Of a stretch of DNA of 64,000 nt, positions 11,797 through 21,535 are shown in pieces. Within the stretch, counting starts at the first letter, position 1; every line of letters starts with the position of its first letter. The notes beneath the pieces are model-generated. The model was given only the letters and a program-made list of their open reading frames with translations. It made no database searches and was not told the origin of the DNA. Origin of the DNA: Purpureocillium takamizusanense (Eukaryota; Ascomycota; Sordariomycetes; Hypocreales; Ophiocordycipitaceae); the NCBI RefSeq assembly GCF_022605165.1, contig NC_063070.1, positions 558,001 to 622,000 of the forward strand, written 5' to 3'. The translations under genes were made by a program, and so were the position numbers.

Positions 11797-13108
11797 TTAC
11801 GACGATGTCTGCGGAGGCTCTGTCGTCGTATCCCCAGTCGGCCCTCCCGAGGCAGCCTTCTCGTCGGCCGTCATGCCATAGAGTGCGTTCATGTTGTAGC
11901 GTTTGAGAGCCTCCCACTCCTTCCCGTCCACGACCGATATACCGCAGAAGAGCTGGCCATCTCAGTCAGCCAACCGGCCGGTCACCCTAAGCACCGCCAA
12001 CATACCTGGAAAATCTCTACCAAGATGACCTTGTCCGGGTTCCCAAGATTGACTTTGTGCCGCACATCGACAAGGCCCGCGATGCTCTTGATGACCTCGT
12101 CTGACTTGAACGTGACATGATTTCGAACGTTATGCCGAATAGCGTACTTTTGCCGGGTCAATTTTAGTCACCGCACAACACGGTGCCCATCAGGGAGGGA
12201 AAGGGGACCTACCGTGCAAGCCTGCCCATTGCTCACAGCTTGGGGCGCTTCCGCTGCTTCCACCCCTTCCTCTGGAATGAGGGTGAAGAACGGCGACAAG
12301 ACCGACCTTGCTACCCTGATGATGCCCTTTTCTGTCGCCTTATCTGTGTTGAACACGGGCGTGAGACGGTTGATGTATTTGACCTTTCGTTGCCTTGGGT
12401 CTGGACAGTCTCTGGCATCCCGGCAGATCTTGAGCACGAACTCGCCTGGCTTTATCGGCGCCATCGTCTTCATGAAGAAGAGGCACTCAATACCCGACGA
12501 CACGGGCGAGAAGATTTGTCGCACCTTGGGCTTTTTGCTGTCATCGCCCTTGATTGCGTCGAGCTCTCTCTTGATGGATGCCTCGATGTCCTCCTCAGCG
12601 TCCTCCTCCTCGTCCACTTCTGCCGCGCTCTGCGGCTTTATGTCGTACAGCGTCTCGCCGTACTGGGCGCCACCGCCTGGTCAGCCCTGTCGGGAGAATA
12701 GCCATGTGGCGGAAGCCATTCTTGAGGAACCGATGGGGAAAGGGAAGAGAGGGAGGAGGGTTGTTCTCACCTCTTCACAAAGCTGCTTGAACTCCCGCAT
12801 TGCCTTGGCCCTCATGCCCCGGGCGAACGTGACCCAGATGCCCTCATCTCCCACATCCAGCGCGACGCCCCCGTCAACCTTTTCGGCCATCTTGGCGTTC
12901 TGATGCGGCGTTTTCCACCTGCCCGAATTGCCGCCCTGGACATTATACTTCGTCAGCCAATGATCGTCTCCGAGTGGTAGCATGCTGTCTCGCGGCTGGG
13001 TTGAGACGACGTTCACCCGACGATGGGTGTGTGGCCTACTTTGCTTCGCTTGTACGAAGTGCGGCCGCCATCGGCACCGCCAGGTAGTTGCTTCCGCTTC
13101 CCACCCAT
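11797..13108 (-). CDS. TAN1: TAN1, THUMP-domain tRNA N4-acetylcytidine cofactor
   Basis: TAN1/THUMPD1 binds tRNA through its THUMP domain and partners the acetyltransferase Kre33/NAT10 to make ac4C12 in tRNA-Ser and tRNA-Leu. Five exons read as 13040-13108, 12771-12935, 12213-12662, 12006-12146 and 11797-11952 (minus strand); phases close exactly to 326 residues. Key blocks are GGNSGRWKTPHQNAK near the N-terminus, LDVGDEGIWVTFARGMRAKAM, EYGETLYDIKP, an acidic linker, and IECLFFMKT. The THUMP core follows: NRLTPVF, YAIRHNVRNHVTFKSDEVI, then GLVDVRHKVNLGNPDKVILVEIFQ, ending with CGISVVDGKEWEALKRYN. Introns have GTRNGN donors and CTGAC-like branch sites. The left inverted repeat of the neighbouring island begins 167 bp upstream of the ATG, inside the likely promoter. 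Assignment is secure. Confidence 0.93.
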
Positions 13109-13275
13109 CGCTACAGCGAGTCTCCTGGGTATGATCACGAAGCCTATAGAGTGATTGGGTGTTGCTTGCACGTCGATTGCGATGAGGGAGCCGCGACGCT
13201 GGTAAACATGCAAGCTCATAAATGTCGTCTCCACCGTTCCACCAAAATGTAATATTTTTGCGGCCATGAGGTACG

Positions 13276-13313
13276 AAGTAACGTCCTGCCCTATAATACC
13301 GTGGCTACCCTAA
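13276..13313 (+). repeat. Left inverted repeat of the island
   Basis: It begins AAGTAACGTCCTGCCC and ends GCTACCCTAA; the reverse complement of 16582-16619 matches it. A GTCGCA hexamer lies a few bases further inside each copy, so similarity may extend weakly beyond 38 bp. Confidence 0.85.
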
Positions 13314-13320
13314 GGTCGCA

Positions 13321-14400
13321 CCTCAATTTCCTAACGCGCCCGACTAAGCTAATTAATAATGCTTTCTTAAAACTTCTTTATTATTATTTTTAATTAAATA
13401 AACCTAAATTTTTATAATAATCTAATTAAAGGCTATAAATAAAGCTATAATATAAAATATACTTAAAGACCTTAAAAATAAAGGAAAAATTAACTAGATT
13501 AATCGGGCTTTAAGTATATTTAAACCTATATTAAAAGTAATATAATAAGCATTAAAAGATATAATAATGTCTTTTTTTATTAATTTAAAGAAATTTTTAT
13601 ATTTTAAATAATATTTATAAATTACCTCTCTTTAATATTTATTAATCTTTAATAATATTAAGACTTATATTAATAAAGAATTTATATAATAGGGCATTAA
13701 AGCTATAAGGTTAAAATATATAATACCCTTATATAAGAGGCTATTATATTAAGGCGAGAAAGATATTAAACCTATAGGATATAATCCTATTTATTTTTTA
13801 TTTCTTCTTATCTCTACCCGATATATTACTATATAAGGATACCGAATTCTAAGCTATCTTTATAGCTAAAAGGTTAGTTATAGGCTAATTAAATAGTCTT
13901 TAACGTTAGATACTTATATTTATACTTAGTTATAAAACTATATAGTAATCTATGCCTTAAGTAAAGTACTTATATTATTAAGGCATACTTATATCTAAAG
14001 TATTAAAAATAAGGTAAAAAGAGTAAGTATTATCGGCTATAACTAAGGAGGCATAGTATACTCCTTTTAACTAAGAAAGCTTCCCCCCTTTATAGTTATC
14101 CTTATAGTCTTATCCTTATAGCCCCTTTTTACTCCTAGCCGTTCCTTTAGCTATTTTTCGTCTTCCTTAGGCTATCTTCCCTCTTTTACTCCTTCTTCTA
14201 CTCCTTCCTCTATGCCTTCTCCTATTAATATACTATTAAAGCTTATTCTATAAGTACTATATAAGCTTAGATTTTTAAGCTTATATCTTATAATTTAAAT
14301 AGCTAACTAAAATATACTCTTCTTTAGCTTTTATATTTATCGTGCCTTTACTTAGCTACTATATAAATTAGCGTAACTATTATAATTCTGAAAGCTTCTT
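13321..14400. repeat. AT-rich RIP-degraded tract (repeat relic)
   Basis: Over about 1,080 bases I count by eye roughly five CpA and six TpG dinucleotides, whereas TpA is extremely frequent (around ten per 60 bases in dense lines). Loss of CpA/TpG with gain of TpA is the signature of RIP on a duplicated sequence. No ORF of useful length survives. Base composition changes abruptly at both edges relative to the GC-rich surroundings. The identity of the original element cannot be read from the remains. Confidence 0.85.
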
Positions 14401-15344
14401 ATTAGCTATTCATGCTTGCGCACACTAGAAATGGCTGGCGCGGTCTGGGAGTGGGGTGCGGACCCAGAAAAAAGTTGGGACACCTTTGCGGCGAGAGTTT
14501 CCTTCCTTTGTGAATACGAAGTAACTTCAATATTACTACGTACTCCTATTTATATCCACAGTCCCAACGCGACTACATGTCATGTCATGCAGACATTACC
14601 TGAATTTTTGTTCCTTGCAAACTATAGGAGACGCGATGCCAATGAGAGGGCAGCGAAGGTGCGGTTCTCACGCCTGCGTTACTTCATCGCATGAAATGGC
14701 CCACGCCAAGCCCTTCCTCCATGCATGCACGCGTGGAGAAGCGCATCACGCATGAGGCCTTTGGTTAGCTAGCCATATACCGGACCGACCAGCAAAGGTC
14801 GCATTCATCAATCAATCAATGCCCGAATCATCCGGAACCCGGCGGCCGGAGATGACTCCGAATACCGCAATAACTCGATTTGAGCATGGGAACTAACGGC
14901 ATCAACGCAATAGGCCGGTGGCCAAGCCAGTAAAGCATGGACATTGTATTGGCTGCCACGAGCTATTGGCAGAGCTCGGGGATAGGATATGCAGAAGCAA
15001 GTAGCTGCCCGGTCGTAGGGTTGAACACTGGGCTGGACGCAACCAGTAAAGTATACGAGTATGTAGATGCCTTATCAATCAGTATCCTTTTTGGGAGCAA
15101 GGCTTGCCTGCACACGGATATGCCGCCGACGCTTGTCCCATCACGTTTTATAGGGATGCCCCAGCCTGCGCATAAAGTTCATGCACGTCGTCTCATACGA
15201 TGGTCCATCAATAGTACGGTAGTGTTCGAACCTTGTTCATGCAGCTCATCTTCTATCATACGACGACATGGGTATGGACCCAACTGTCGTGCCGCGGCGC
15301 CGCGTGAGCCTTGCCTGCTGACCACGGGGCTCCCAAGCGACGCA
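14401..15344. other. Non-coding DNA between RIPed tract and secreted gene
   Basis: The GC content rises sharply here. The ORF at 14416-14694 has no domain features. The frame of the secreted gene is open upstream to an ATG at 14937, but the TATA box and signal peptide downstream argue that this is promoter sequence. Confidence 0.5.
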
Positions 15345-15352
15345 TATATAAG
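15345..15352 (+). promoter_or_regulatory. TATA box of the secreted GH64-like gene
   Basis: TATATAAG lies 137 bp upstream of the ATG at 15489. It is one of the few canonical TATA boxes in the window and suggests regulated rather than constitutive expression. Confidence 0.6.
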
Positions 15353-15488
15353 TTCAGAAGATTACTTCCGTCCTTTCGCCGTAGGAGATGTCAAGCACCG
15401 AGTACCTGTTTTCCGTCCCTATTCACCCTCGTTTGCCTCGCTCGGAAAAGCACCTGTCTCTCGTTTCAATCGCAAGTGCCCACACGCC

Positions 15489-16454
15489 ATGCTCTTCATC
15501 AACTCCGCCCTTGCTCTACTCTGGGCCGCCTCCTCTGCGAGTGCGGCCAGAGATGCAGATGGCAATTCTACAGTCATCGGCCAACCCAAACCCGTCGAAG
15601 AAGTGATTGTGACCGCCGACAACACAGTCAACGGTACTTATGTTGGCCCCGACACCACCGTCAACGTGCTTAAAAGCAAACTCTCTGTACGCGACAACAC
15701 TGCGGCCGCGCAGATCATGGCCTTCAAGCTCAGAAACAACAAGAACAAGGATTTCTACGCTTACATCGAGGGTAGAGACAGCAGTGGTCATGCTGTACTC
15801 GTCGGAGCAGACGGCATCGTGGTGACGCCCAGCTCTAAGAAATCCAGCACGCCCCGTCCTATCGACGACACGCCGGCAATCCGCGTACCTGCAAATACGC
15901 AGGGGGTTTGTGTTTCTGTTCCGCGTCTTGAAGGGGGCCGCGTATACTTTTCGGACAGAAAGCTCTTATTCTCCGTCGTGCACAACCCGGCAACCGACAT
16001 GGATTCCATAGTCGGTCCAAACTATGCCGACGACAACGACCCCAATACGCTGGCTCATTACGACTTCATCGAGTTCAACCAGAATCATGGTGATGGCGCT
16101 TTTGGTGCTGCCACCAACTCCGTCAAAATGATAGGCCTGCCATTCGAACTGCGCGTATCCGACGGCAGCGGGCGACCGAAGCCCGGGCTTGGCGTCAGCA
16201 ATCAATGCCTTGATAAGCTCTGCGAATTGGCTATTAATGAGCCAGCCTCCGGCCTCAAGTGCTTGCAAAATGCGAAAAGGGAGAACGTTCGAGTGGTGGG
16301 TGTCAAGGAGGGAAACGTTTATGACCCTTTGGACGCCTTCACCAAGTCGGATCGCTTCAAGGAGGCTTGCCTGAACAACGGGAGGACAGGGCTCGGTCAG
16401 GTTGGCAGCGCCAGGCCGCGCACCTTTATTATTGACGTTGGTGAACGCCGATAG
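15489..16454 (+). CDS. Secreted GH64 (beta-1,3-glucanase)/thaumatin-like protein, short form
   Basis: Uninterrupted gene of 321 residues. The chosen ATG opens a typical signal peptide: MLFIN, then a hydrophobic stretch ALALLWAASSASA. The mature part resembles the N-terminal barrel of GH64 laminaripentaose-producing glucanases: MAFKLRNN, YAYIEGRD, VLVGADG, VSVPRLEGGRVYFSDRKLLF, VGPNYADDNDPNT, YDFIEF and VKMIGLPFELRV. The Glu of FIEF matches the family catalytic Glu, but the catalytic Asp expected in VDMxxLP is Lys here (VKMIGLP). The protein also stops roughly where the second half of GH64 domains would continue. I infer a non-catalytic glucan-binding or effector-like protein; assignment to the fold is by remembered motifs. 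It lies inside the inverted-repeat island yet shows no RIP. A small ORF at 15388-15606 overlaps the start in another frame. Confidence 0.6.
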   Translation: MLFINSALALLWAASSASAARDADGNSTVIGQPKPVEEVIVTADNTVNGTYVGPDTTVNVLKSKLSVRDNTAAAQIMAFKLRNNKNKDFYAYIEGRDSSGHAVLVGADGIVVTPSSKKSSTPRPIDDTPAIRVPANTQGVCVSVPRLEGGRVYFSDRKLLFSVVHNPATDMDSIVGPNYADDNDPNTLAHYDFIEFNQNHGDGAFGAATNSVKMIGLPFELRVSDGSGRPKPGLGVSNQCLDKLCELAINEPASGLKCLQNAKRENVRVVGVKEGNVYDPLDAFTKSDRFKEACLNNGRTGLGQVGSARPRTFIIDVGERR

Positions 16455-16581
16455 GCTCCGTAACAGGCGAACCGGGACTTTCTTATATTAGGCATCGGCG
16501 TCAGTAGTAGCTCAGTGACCTACTTGAAGGGTTAATGCTTAATATAAATATAATTCATATATCCCTATTGCGACTTTTTAT

Positions 16582-16619
16582 TTAGGGTAGCTGCGATATT
16601 GTAGGGCAGGACGTTACTT
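16582..16619 (-). repeat. Right inverted repeat of the island
   Basis: It is the inverted partner of 13276-13313, with 34 of 38 bases identical and only transition differences. It lies about 130 bp beyond the secreted gene and about 260 bp from the stop codon of the pyruvate decarboxylase gene. Confidence 0.85.
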
Positions 16620-16879
16620 TATGTCTAGGCGGTTTGGACTACGTATATGCCTCACGCGATCAAATGTCAATGTCATTCACTTCTATGCCTGCCTCCTTTA
16701 GAATAAGCTCATGCTGTTAGTCTCCCGGTTTACTTTTCGAGACCCCGCTTGCCTCCCTGTCGTGTTTCTATTCTGCCCCTCATTACTCTGCTCGAAGAAC
16801 AATAAACACCATGCATTTGCGCCATCCAACCCGCCCGTTCTATCATTCCGAGGATCCCAATGAACAAGCCACTAATACC

Positions 16880-18884
16880 TTACGCCGTCTTCGCGTTATT
16901 TCTTGCGCTCGCCTCAGCCGTCATGATCAGCGCCCGCGGGGCATCTTCCTTGGGCATGTGCACCTCGATGAGCTGCAGGCACTTGCCTGCGTTGAACTCG
17001 GCGTCGGTGAGCAGCTTGTTCAGCTCGTCCTTTGTCCGGACGGCATACTTCTTGGACGTCTTGGCCCCGCCAAAGACGTCAACGAGGGCCTGGTGGTCCC
17101 AGGGCTGAATATCATTGTACCCGGCCTCCATGCCGTGGATGAAACGCTCGATGGTGTATCCCTCGTTGCAGAGGATGAAACTGCGAGGTTGTCAAGTCAG
17201 TTATGAATGCGTGTGGTGAGCAGGTCTAGTCACACAGGCACGTACAGGAAGGGTTTTAGCCCGTGACGGACCATGGTGCTCAGCTCCTGGGCCGTGAGTT
17301 GGAAGGAGCCGTCACCCACGAAGAGGACGGTCCGGCGCTTGGCACCCATGTCCTGCGCGGCAAGGGCGGCGCCCTGGCAGGCTCCGACGGACCAGCCGAT
17401 GCTGCCCCAAAGGACCTGGCTGAGCGCTGTAACGCCCTTGGGGAACTTGGTATCCCAGATGCCGAAGTTGGCGGTGCCAGTCTCCGTGACCACAATGTCG
17501 TTCTCAGCGAGGAACTCGCCGACCCGAGGCCAGAGCCACGCCTGCGAGATGACATCGGTCTTGTCGACATTCTTGCGAACCTCATTGTCCACCTTGGGCG
17601 ACGGCTGCACGGAGAGCTGCTTCACGTCGAGGCGGTCGATGACTTTGCGTAGGACGCCCTTCATGCGAACTCCCGGGTACGTCGAGTACCGGACGATGCA
17701 GTGGTCGCTGTGGAAGTCGATTGTCTGCATCTGCGACGTCCGATAGGAGAAGCCGGCCGTATTGAAGTCGCTCTGGGAATGAGAAATGGTCAGCCAGCCT
17801 GCAGTAGGGGGCAATGAAAGGTATTTCTGTGGAGAACAAGCGTCGGAGCCCGGGGATGAGCGGTTGCAGGGTGCGGCTTACCTTGAGCGCGCCAATACTA
17901 AGAATGAGGTCCGATGCCTCGAGCGTTTTCTTGACCTCAGGCTTGGAGCCCTCTCCGGCGTAGACGCCACCGTAGTTGGGGTGCTGCTCATTGACGGCAC
18001 CCTTGCCCATGGGGGTGACGAAGACGGGAAGGTTCGTCTTCTCGATGAGGTCGTGCACCTCCTCGAGGACGCGGTGGCGGATGGCGCAGGCGTCGACGAG
18101 GATGACGGGGCGCTCGGCAGCGTGGAGATACTTGAGGACGACGTCGACGACATAGTCTTCACGCTCGGGCTCGTTGGCAGGCTCAGTCAGGTCGAGGGGG
18201 GTCTGAAGCCTCTCGCCCTCGACCTTGGCCTCGATCATGTCGGTGGGCAGCATGACGTAGACAGGGCGGGAGTGAACCCAACACTCGCGCAGGGCCTGGT
18301 CGATTTGGGCGGCGATATCGGAGGGGTTGGTGAGGCGGGCGACGTTGCACGATATGTTGGCGCTCATGTTGGCGAAGACGTTGAAGTCACCGTTACCGAG
18401 GGTGTGGTGCAGGAGCATGCCGTTGCGCTGGGAGATGGTGGAGGGGCAGCCGACGATGTGAACGACGGGGATGTGCTCGGAGAAGGCGCCAGCCAAGCCG
18501 TTGATGGCCGAAAGCTCACCGACGCCAAAGGTGGTGACGAGGGCGGCCATGCGGTTGTTGACGCGGGCATAGCCGTCGGCGGCGTAGGCTTGGTAGAGAT
18601 GGAGACGTAAGGAGGAGAACCACACACCACGCGAATCGCACGAGAAGCAGGAAAAGAAGGGGAGGAGAGATTCACGATGACGACGACGCTGACGTACCGG
18701 CATTGAGCTCGTTGACGCTGCCCACCCACCGCAGGTCGCAGCCCGGCAGGTAGTCGAGGGCGACGAGGTTGTAGTCGCCGGGCACGCCGTGGACGGAGCG
18801 GACGCCGACCTGGTGCAGGCGGCGAAAGACGTACTCGGCGACGGCGACGGGCTGCCGGAGGCCCTGCACGCGCAGATCCGTCAT
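16880..18884 (-). CDS. pdc: Pyruvate decarboxylase
   Basis: Thiamine-diphosphate enzyme converting pyruvate to acetaldehyde and CO2 in the cytosol (fermentation and acetate bypass). Exons read as 18698-18884, 17882-18588, 17246-17772 and 16880-17180 (minus strand), 573 residues. Conserved positions seen: VPGDYNL (substrate Asp), [14 protein letters not shown] (ThDP Glu), [12 protein letters not shown] (paired His), ETGTANFG, and the ThDP/Mg motif [11 protein letters not shown] followed by [14 protein letters not shown]. Yeast Pdc1 has NN at the start of that last block; here the first Asn is Cys. Length and order fit the family. The three introns are 109, 109 and 65 nt long. The 3' end faces the right end of the island. 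The name is secure, but whether it is the main fermentative isozyme cannot be told from sequence. Confidence 0.95.
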
Positions 18885-20361
18885 GGTGAGAAGGAGGCGT
18901 CTTTTGTTTATGGTGTTTGGAGGAGGTTGATTGAGGGTTTGACGACGAGCTGCTCGATGCTATAACGAACAAGTACTTTGTCCGGTTGGCAGCTGGGAAG
19001 AAGCTGAAGCTCACGACAGCAAGTGCGCGCCCGGGCCGTTGCAGTTCGGACGATGAGGAGGAGGAGGAGGATGATGATGATGAGGGACGATCGATGGAGG
19101 TGTGTATACGTCCGCCAAAAGTTGCGAGGGATAGCTAACGGTAAAATACGTGCAAAGCAGTAGGTAGGTATACAGGGCCGGCAGGCAACCCACACCACCG
19201 GCACCACCGCCAGCACCAGCTCCGGCTCCAGCAGCTCCAGTAGCTCTGGCATCCATCCTCCTCTCCTCGTCGGCCTACTCCTCTCGCATCTATCGATCGG
19301 TCCGTCGGTCGGTGAGGGAGAGCCCCCCCCCCCCCGATTAACGTTCCGCGCCAGTGATGTAATTGATGGGATGCAGTGCTGAGTGGGCAAAGAAAGCCGC
19401 TTGACGGACGGGTGGGGGCGCATCCGGCTCGGGCGGACCCACCCCCTGTGGCCGAGGAGCCCGCCCTGAGGTGCGCTGCGCGGGCAAGGAAGGGAAGGCA
19501 CTTGGCACTTGGCACCTCGTCAGGCGCCCCCGCCCCGCCCGGTGGCCCCGGATCAGCCGGCTTGAACGCTGTTACAGCGCGTGGTGGACTGATCACGTTA
19601 CGGGCCAACCCGGGCCGCCACGCTCCACGCTCCACGCATGCATGAGGTGACGAGACGACTCACTCGACTCGACTCGACTCGACTTGACTGGATTCGACTC
19701 GTCCATTTCTCGCCGCGTCCTCTTTGCGCAATGCGCGATGGGGTGATGTGCCCGCCGTGGCGGGGCCCGGCGCCGGTGTGTCTCTCGGGTCTGGGTCAAT
19801 GAACAAGCCTCCTCTTATCTTCCAATTCATGTTGCCCAGCGCCGTCGTCGCCGAACCTCGCCCGGCCCTCGCCCGGCCCTTCCCCGGCCCTTCGGCGAAC
19901 AACCTTGACTGAGGGAATACTTTTGTACGTTTAATCTGTTCTTATTCTATATTCCTTGTCCATCCATGTGCCACTCATCGTACATATTCATACATGCGTA
20001 CCTTGCCATATAGCTCCTCCCTTCAGAGTAGCTAGCTAGTTCGATAGCAACAGGAGGAGAATGGGCATAGAAAAAAAAAATCCAGGTTTCGACCGTAAAT
20101 GTCATTGACAGGAGATGGTTCCGATATCCGTCCGCCTCTCCCCCCACTCGCTCCGGCACGTGAAATACCTACCCATGAGCCAAAAGAGCCGGCAGCCAGA
20201 CGCCACTCCCTATCCACTCATGCCGGGCCGTCACTTATCGTCAGGCTTGATAGCCTACGGCCGGGGACCCAGGAAATGGCAACAGGCACAGGCGCACACC
20301 GCCGCCGCCGCCGCCGCCGCCTCGGCGTACCTGACAACACCAACGAAAGAGGCCAGCCTCG
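18885..20361. other. Intergenic region upstream of pyruvate decarboxylase
   Basis: It holds the PDC promoter and the 3' flank of ERV1. Repetitive features are a 12-C run near 19323-19334, a GACTC repeat at 19664-19682 and a CGC repeat at 20299-20321. ORFs here are proline/arginine-rich and have no recognisable domain. Confidence 0.55.
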
Positions 20362-21106
20362 TCAGTCGCAGCTCCCGTCCTTCCAGCCCGTGCGCCACCG
20401 CTCCTCCCACTTGGAGCAGTCAAACTCGGGCTTGCTGAGCTTGCGGTTGACCTCGTTGTGCGCGCCGCACAGCCACATGCCAAACTCGCCACGGCTGCCC
20501 ACGCGCGGCGCCTCACGGCCCATATACGTCTGAAAGTCCTCGGCGCAGACCCAGCACGGGTACAGCTTCGAGAAGAGCTTGACAAAGCTCAGCAGGTCCG
20601 ACTGCTGCCCACGCGACGGCCTCTCCGGGTACGTCGCTGCGATGGAGTGTAGCAACGTCCACGAGCTGCGCCCGAGCACCTCGACGTCCGGAGGACAGTC
20701 GGCCGGCGGGCCGGACGGGGCTGACGCCGCTGATCCTGCGCCTGCCCCTGCTGCTGTTGGCCTGGCCGGCCTCGTTGTGGGAGCGGTCGCCGCTGCCGTG
20801 TTGCTGCCCCCGCTGCTGCTACTGTTCTCATCATGCTTGGCCCATGCCTTGGCCTGCGCCGTCCAAGCGGTGAAGGACGTGCAACTCCGACATCTGTAAC
20901 GCATAGCCTCGGTGTATCAGCCTCGGCGTGCTATCCAGCAAGTGCCGACGCAAGGGGCAGCGGCGGCGGCTCCGGGGGCAATAAGAATGTACTTACGGCT
21001 TGCCATCCTTGCCGAGCACGACTCCCGGAGCATACTTTCTGGACTGTTCGGCGGCTAAGCCCGCCGCCGCCGTAGGCGCATCGGCCTCCTTCGTATCGTC
21101 CGCCAT
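20362..21106 (-). CDS. ERV1: ERV1/ALR, mitochondrial FAD-linked sulfhydryl oxidase
   Basis: Erv1 reoxidises Mia40 in the mitochondrial intermembrane space and passes electrons to cytochrome c; it also supports cytosolic Fe-S protein maturation. Exons 20997-21106 and 20362-20893 (97-nt intron, GTAAGT...ACAG) give 213 residues. The intron joins VLGKDGKP to CRSCTSF, creating the N-terminal shuttle CxxC block. A low-complexity Ala/Ser/Pro linker precedes the Erv/ALR domain: LGRSSWTLLHSIAATYPERPS, the active site YPCWVCAEDF, LCGAHNEVNRKL and the structural pair CSKWEERW...C at the very end (DGSCD). The linker is longer than in yeast. It is divergent to HEM4 across 429 bp. Assignment is secure. Confidence 0.95.
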
Positions 21107-21535
21107 CTCCAACGCCACCGCGGCCGCCCGCGGGAAGTCGGCGCGCGAGTTCCGGTTCACCGCGCGTGTCCAGACAGCTTTTCGAAAGGTACGTGTGTCG
21201 GCGCCAAATAGAGGAGAAGTGAAGCGCCGATGAACAAGGAACGCCTATGCGATGCGATGCGATGCGATGCGATGCGATGCAAGATGTGATGTGAGAAAAG
21301 AAAGACGAGCAGCCATTTGTCAGACGAAAGTCAGTGAAGAGCCGCGCTTGCTCGCTAGACTGCATGCACAATGCACCAGCGGCACCTTATCGATAGGCGG
21401 TACTGTGCCGTGCTAACGCCCATGCCTGTTGGTGCGACGAAGCTCCGCCCCGCGTCAACGGCACACAGCGACAACCACCAGAGTGAGCGACTGCACCTCG
21501 GCACTCGCCCGGACTTACTTGCCCTTCGAGCCACC
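21107..21535. promoter_or_regulatory. Divergent ERV1-HEM4 promoter region
   Basis: This 429-bp interval must contain the 5' ends of both genes. Near its middle is a GATGC tandem repeat. No TATA box is evident. Both products serve redox-cofactor metabolism (disulfide relay/Fe-S and haem), so shared control is plausible but inferred. Confidence 0.6.
21251..21280. repeat. (GATGC)6 microsatellite in the divergent promoter
   Basis: Six perfect pentanucleotide copies lie about 145 bp from the ERV1 ATG and about 255 bp from the HEM4 ATG. Confidence 0.95.

Larger units (their letters stand above)
13276..16619. mobile_element. Putative inverted-repeat-bounded element/island with RIPed tract and cargo gene
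   Basis: A 38-bp sequence at 13276-13313 recurs in inverted orientation at 16582-16619 with 34 of 38 positions identical, and all four differences are transitions. AT-rich DNA lies just inside both ends (about 13320-14400 on the left and about 16530-16590 on the right). Between them are unique GC-richer sequence and one intact secreted-protein gene. This layout suggests a transposable element, or the remains of one that has taken up host sequence. I could not define a target-site duplication: the outer flanks are gaggtacg on the left and tatgtcta on the right. I also see no transposase. Two unrelated insertions of the same repeat are an alternative. Confidence 0.5.

Noticed and set aside
14937..15488. 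Upstream in-frame ATG extending the secreted gene by 184 residues
   Set aside because: A canonical TATA box and a signal peptide lie downstream of it; the extension has no domain.
17786..18610. 274-codon plus-strand ORF inside the pyruvate decarboxylase gene
   Set aside because: Antisense shadow; it spans a predicted intron and has no domain.
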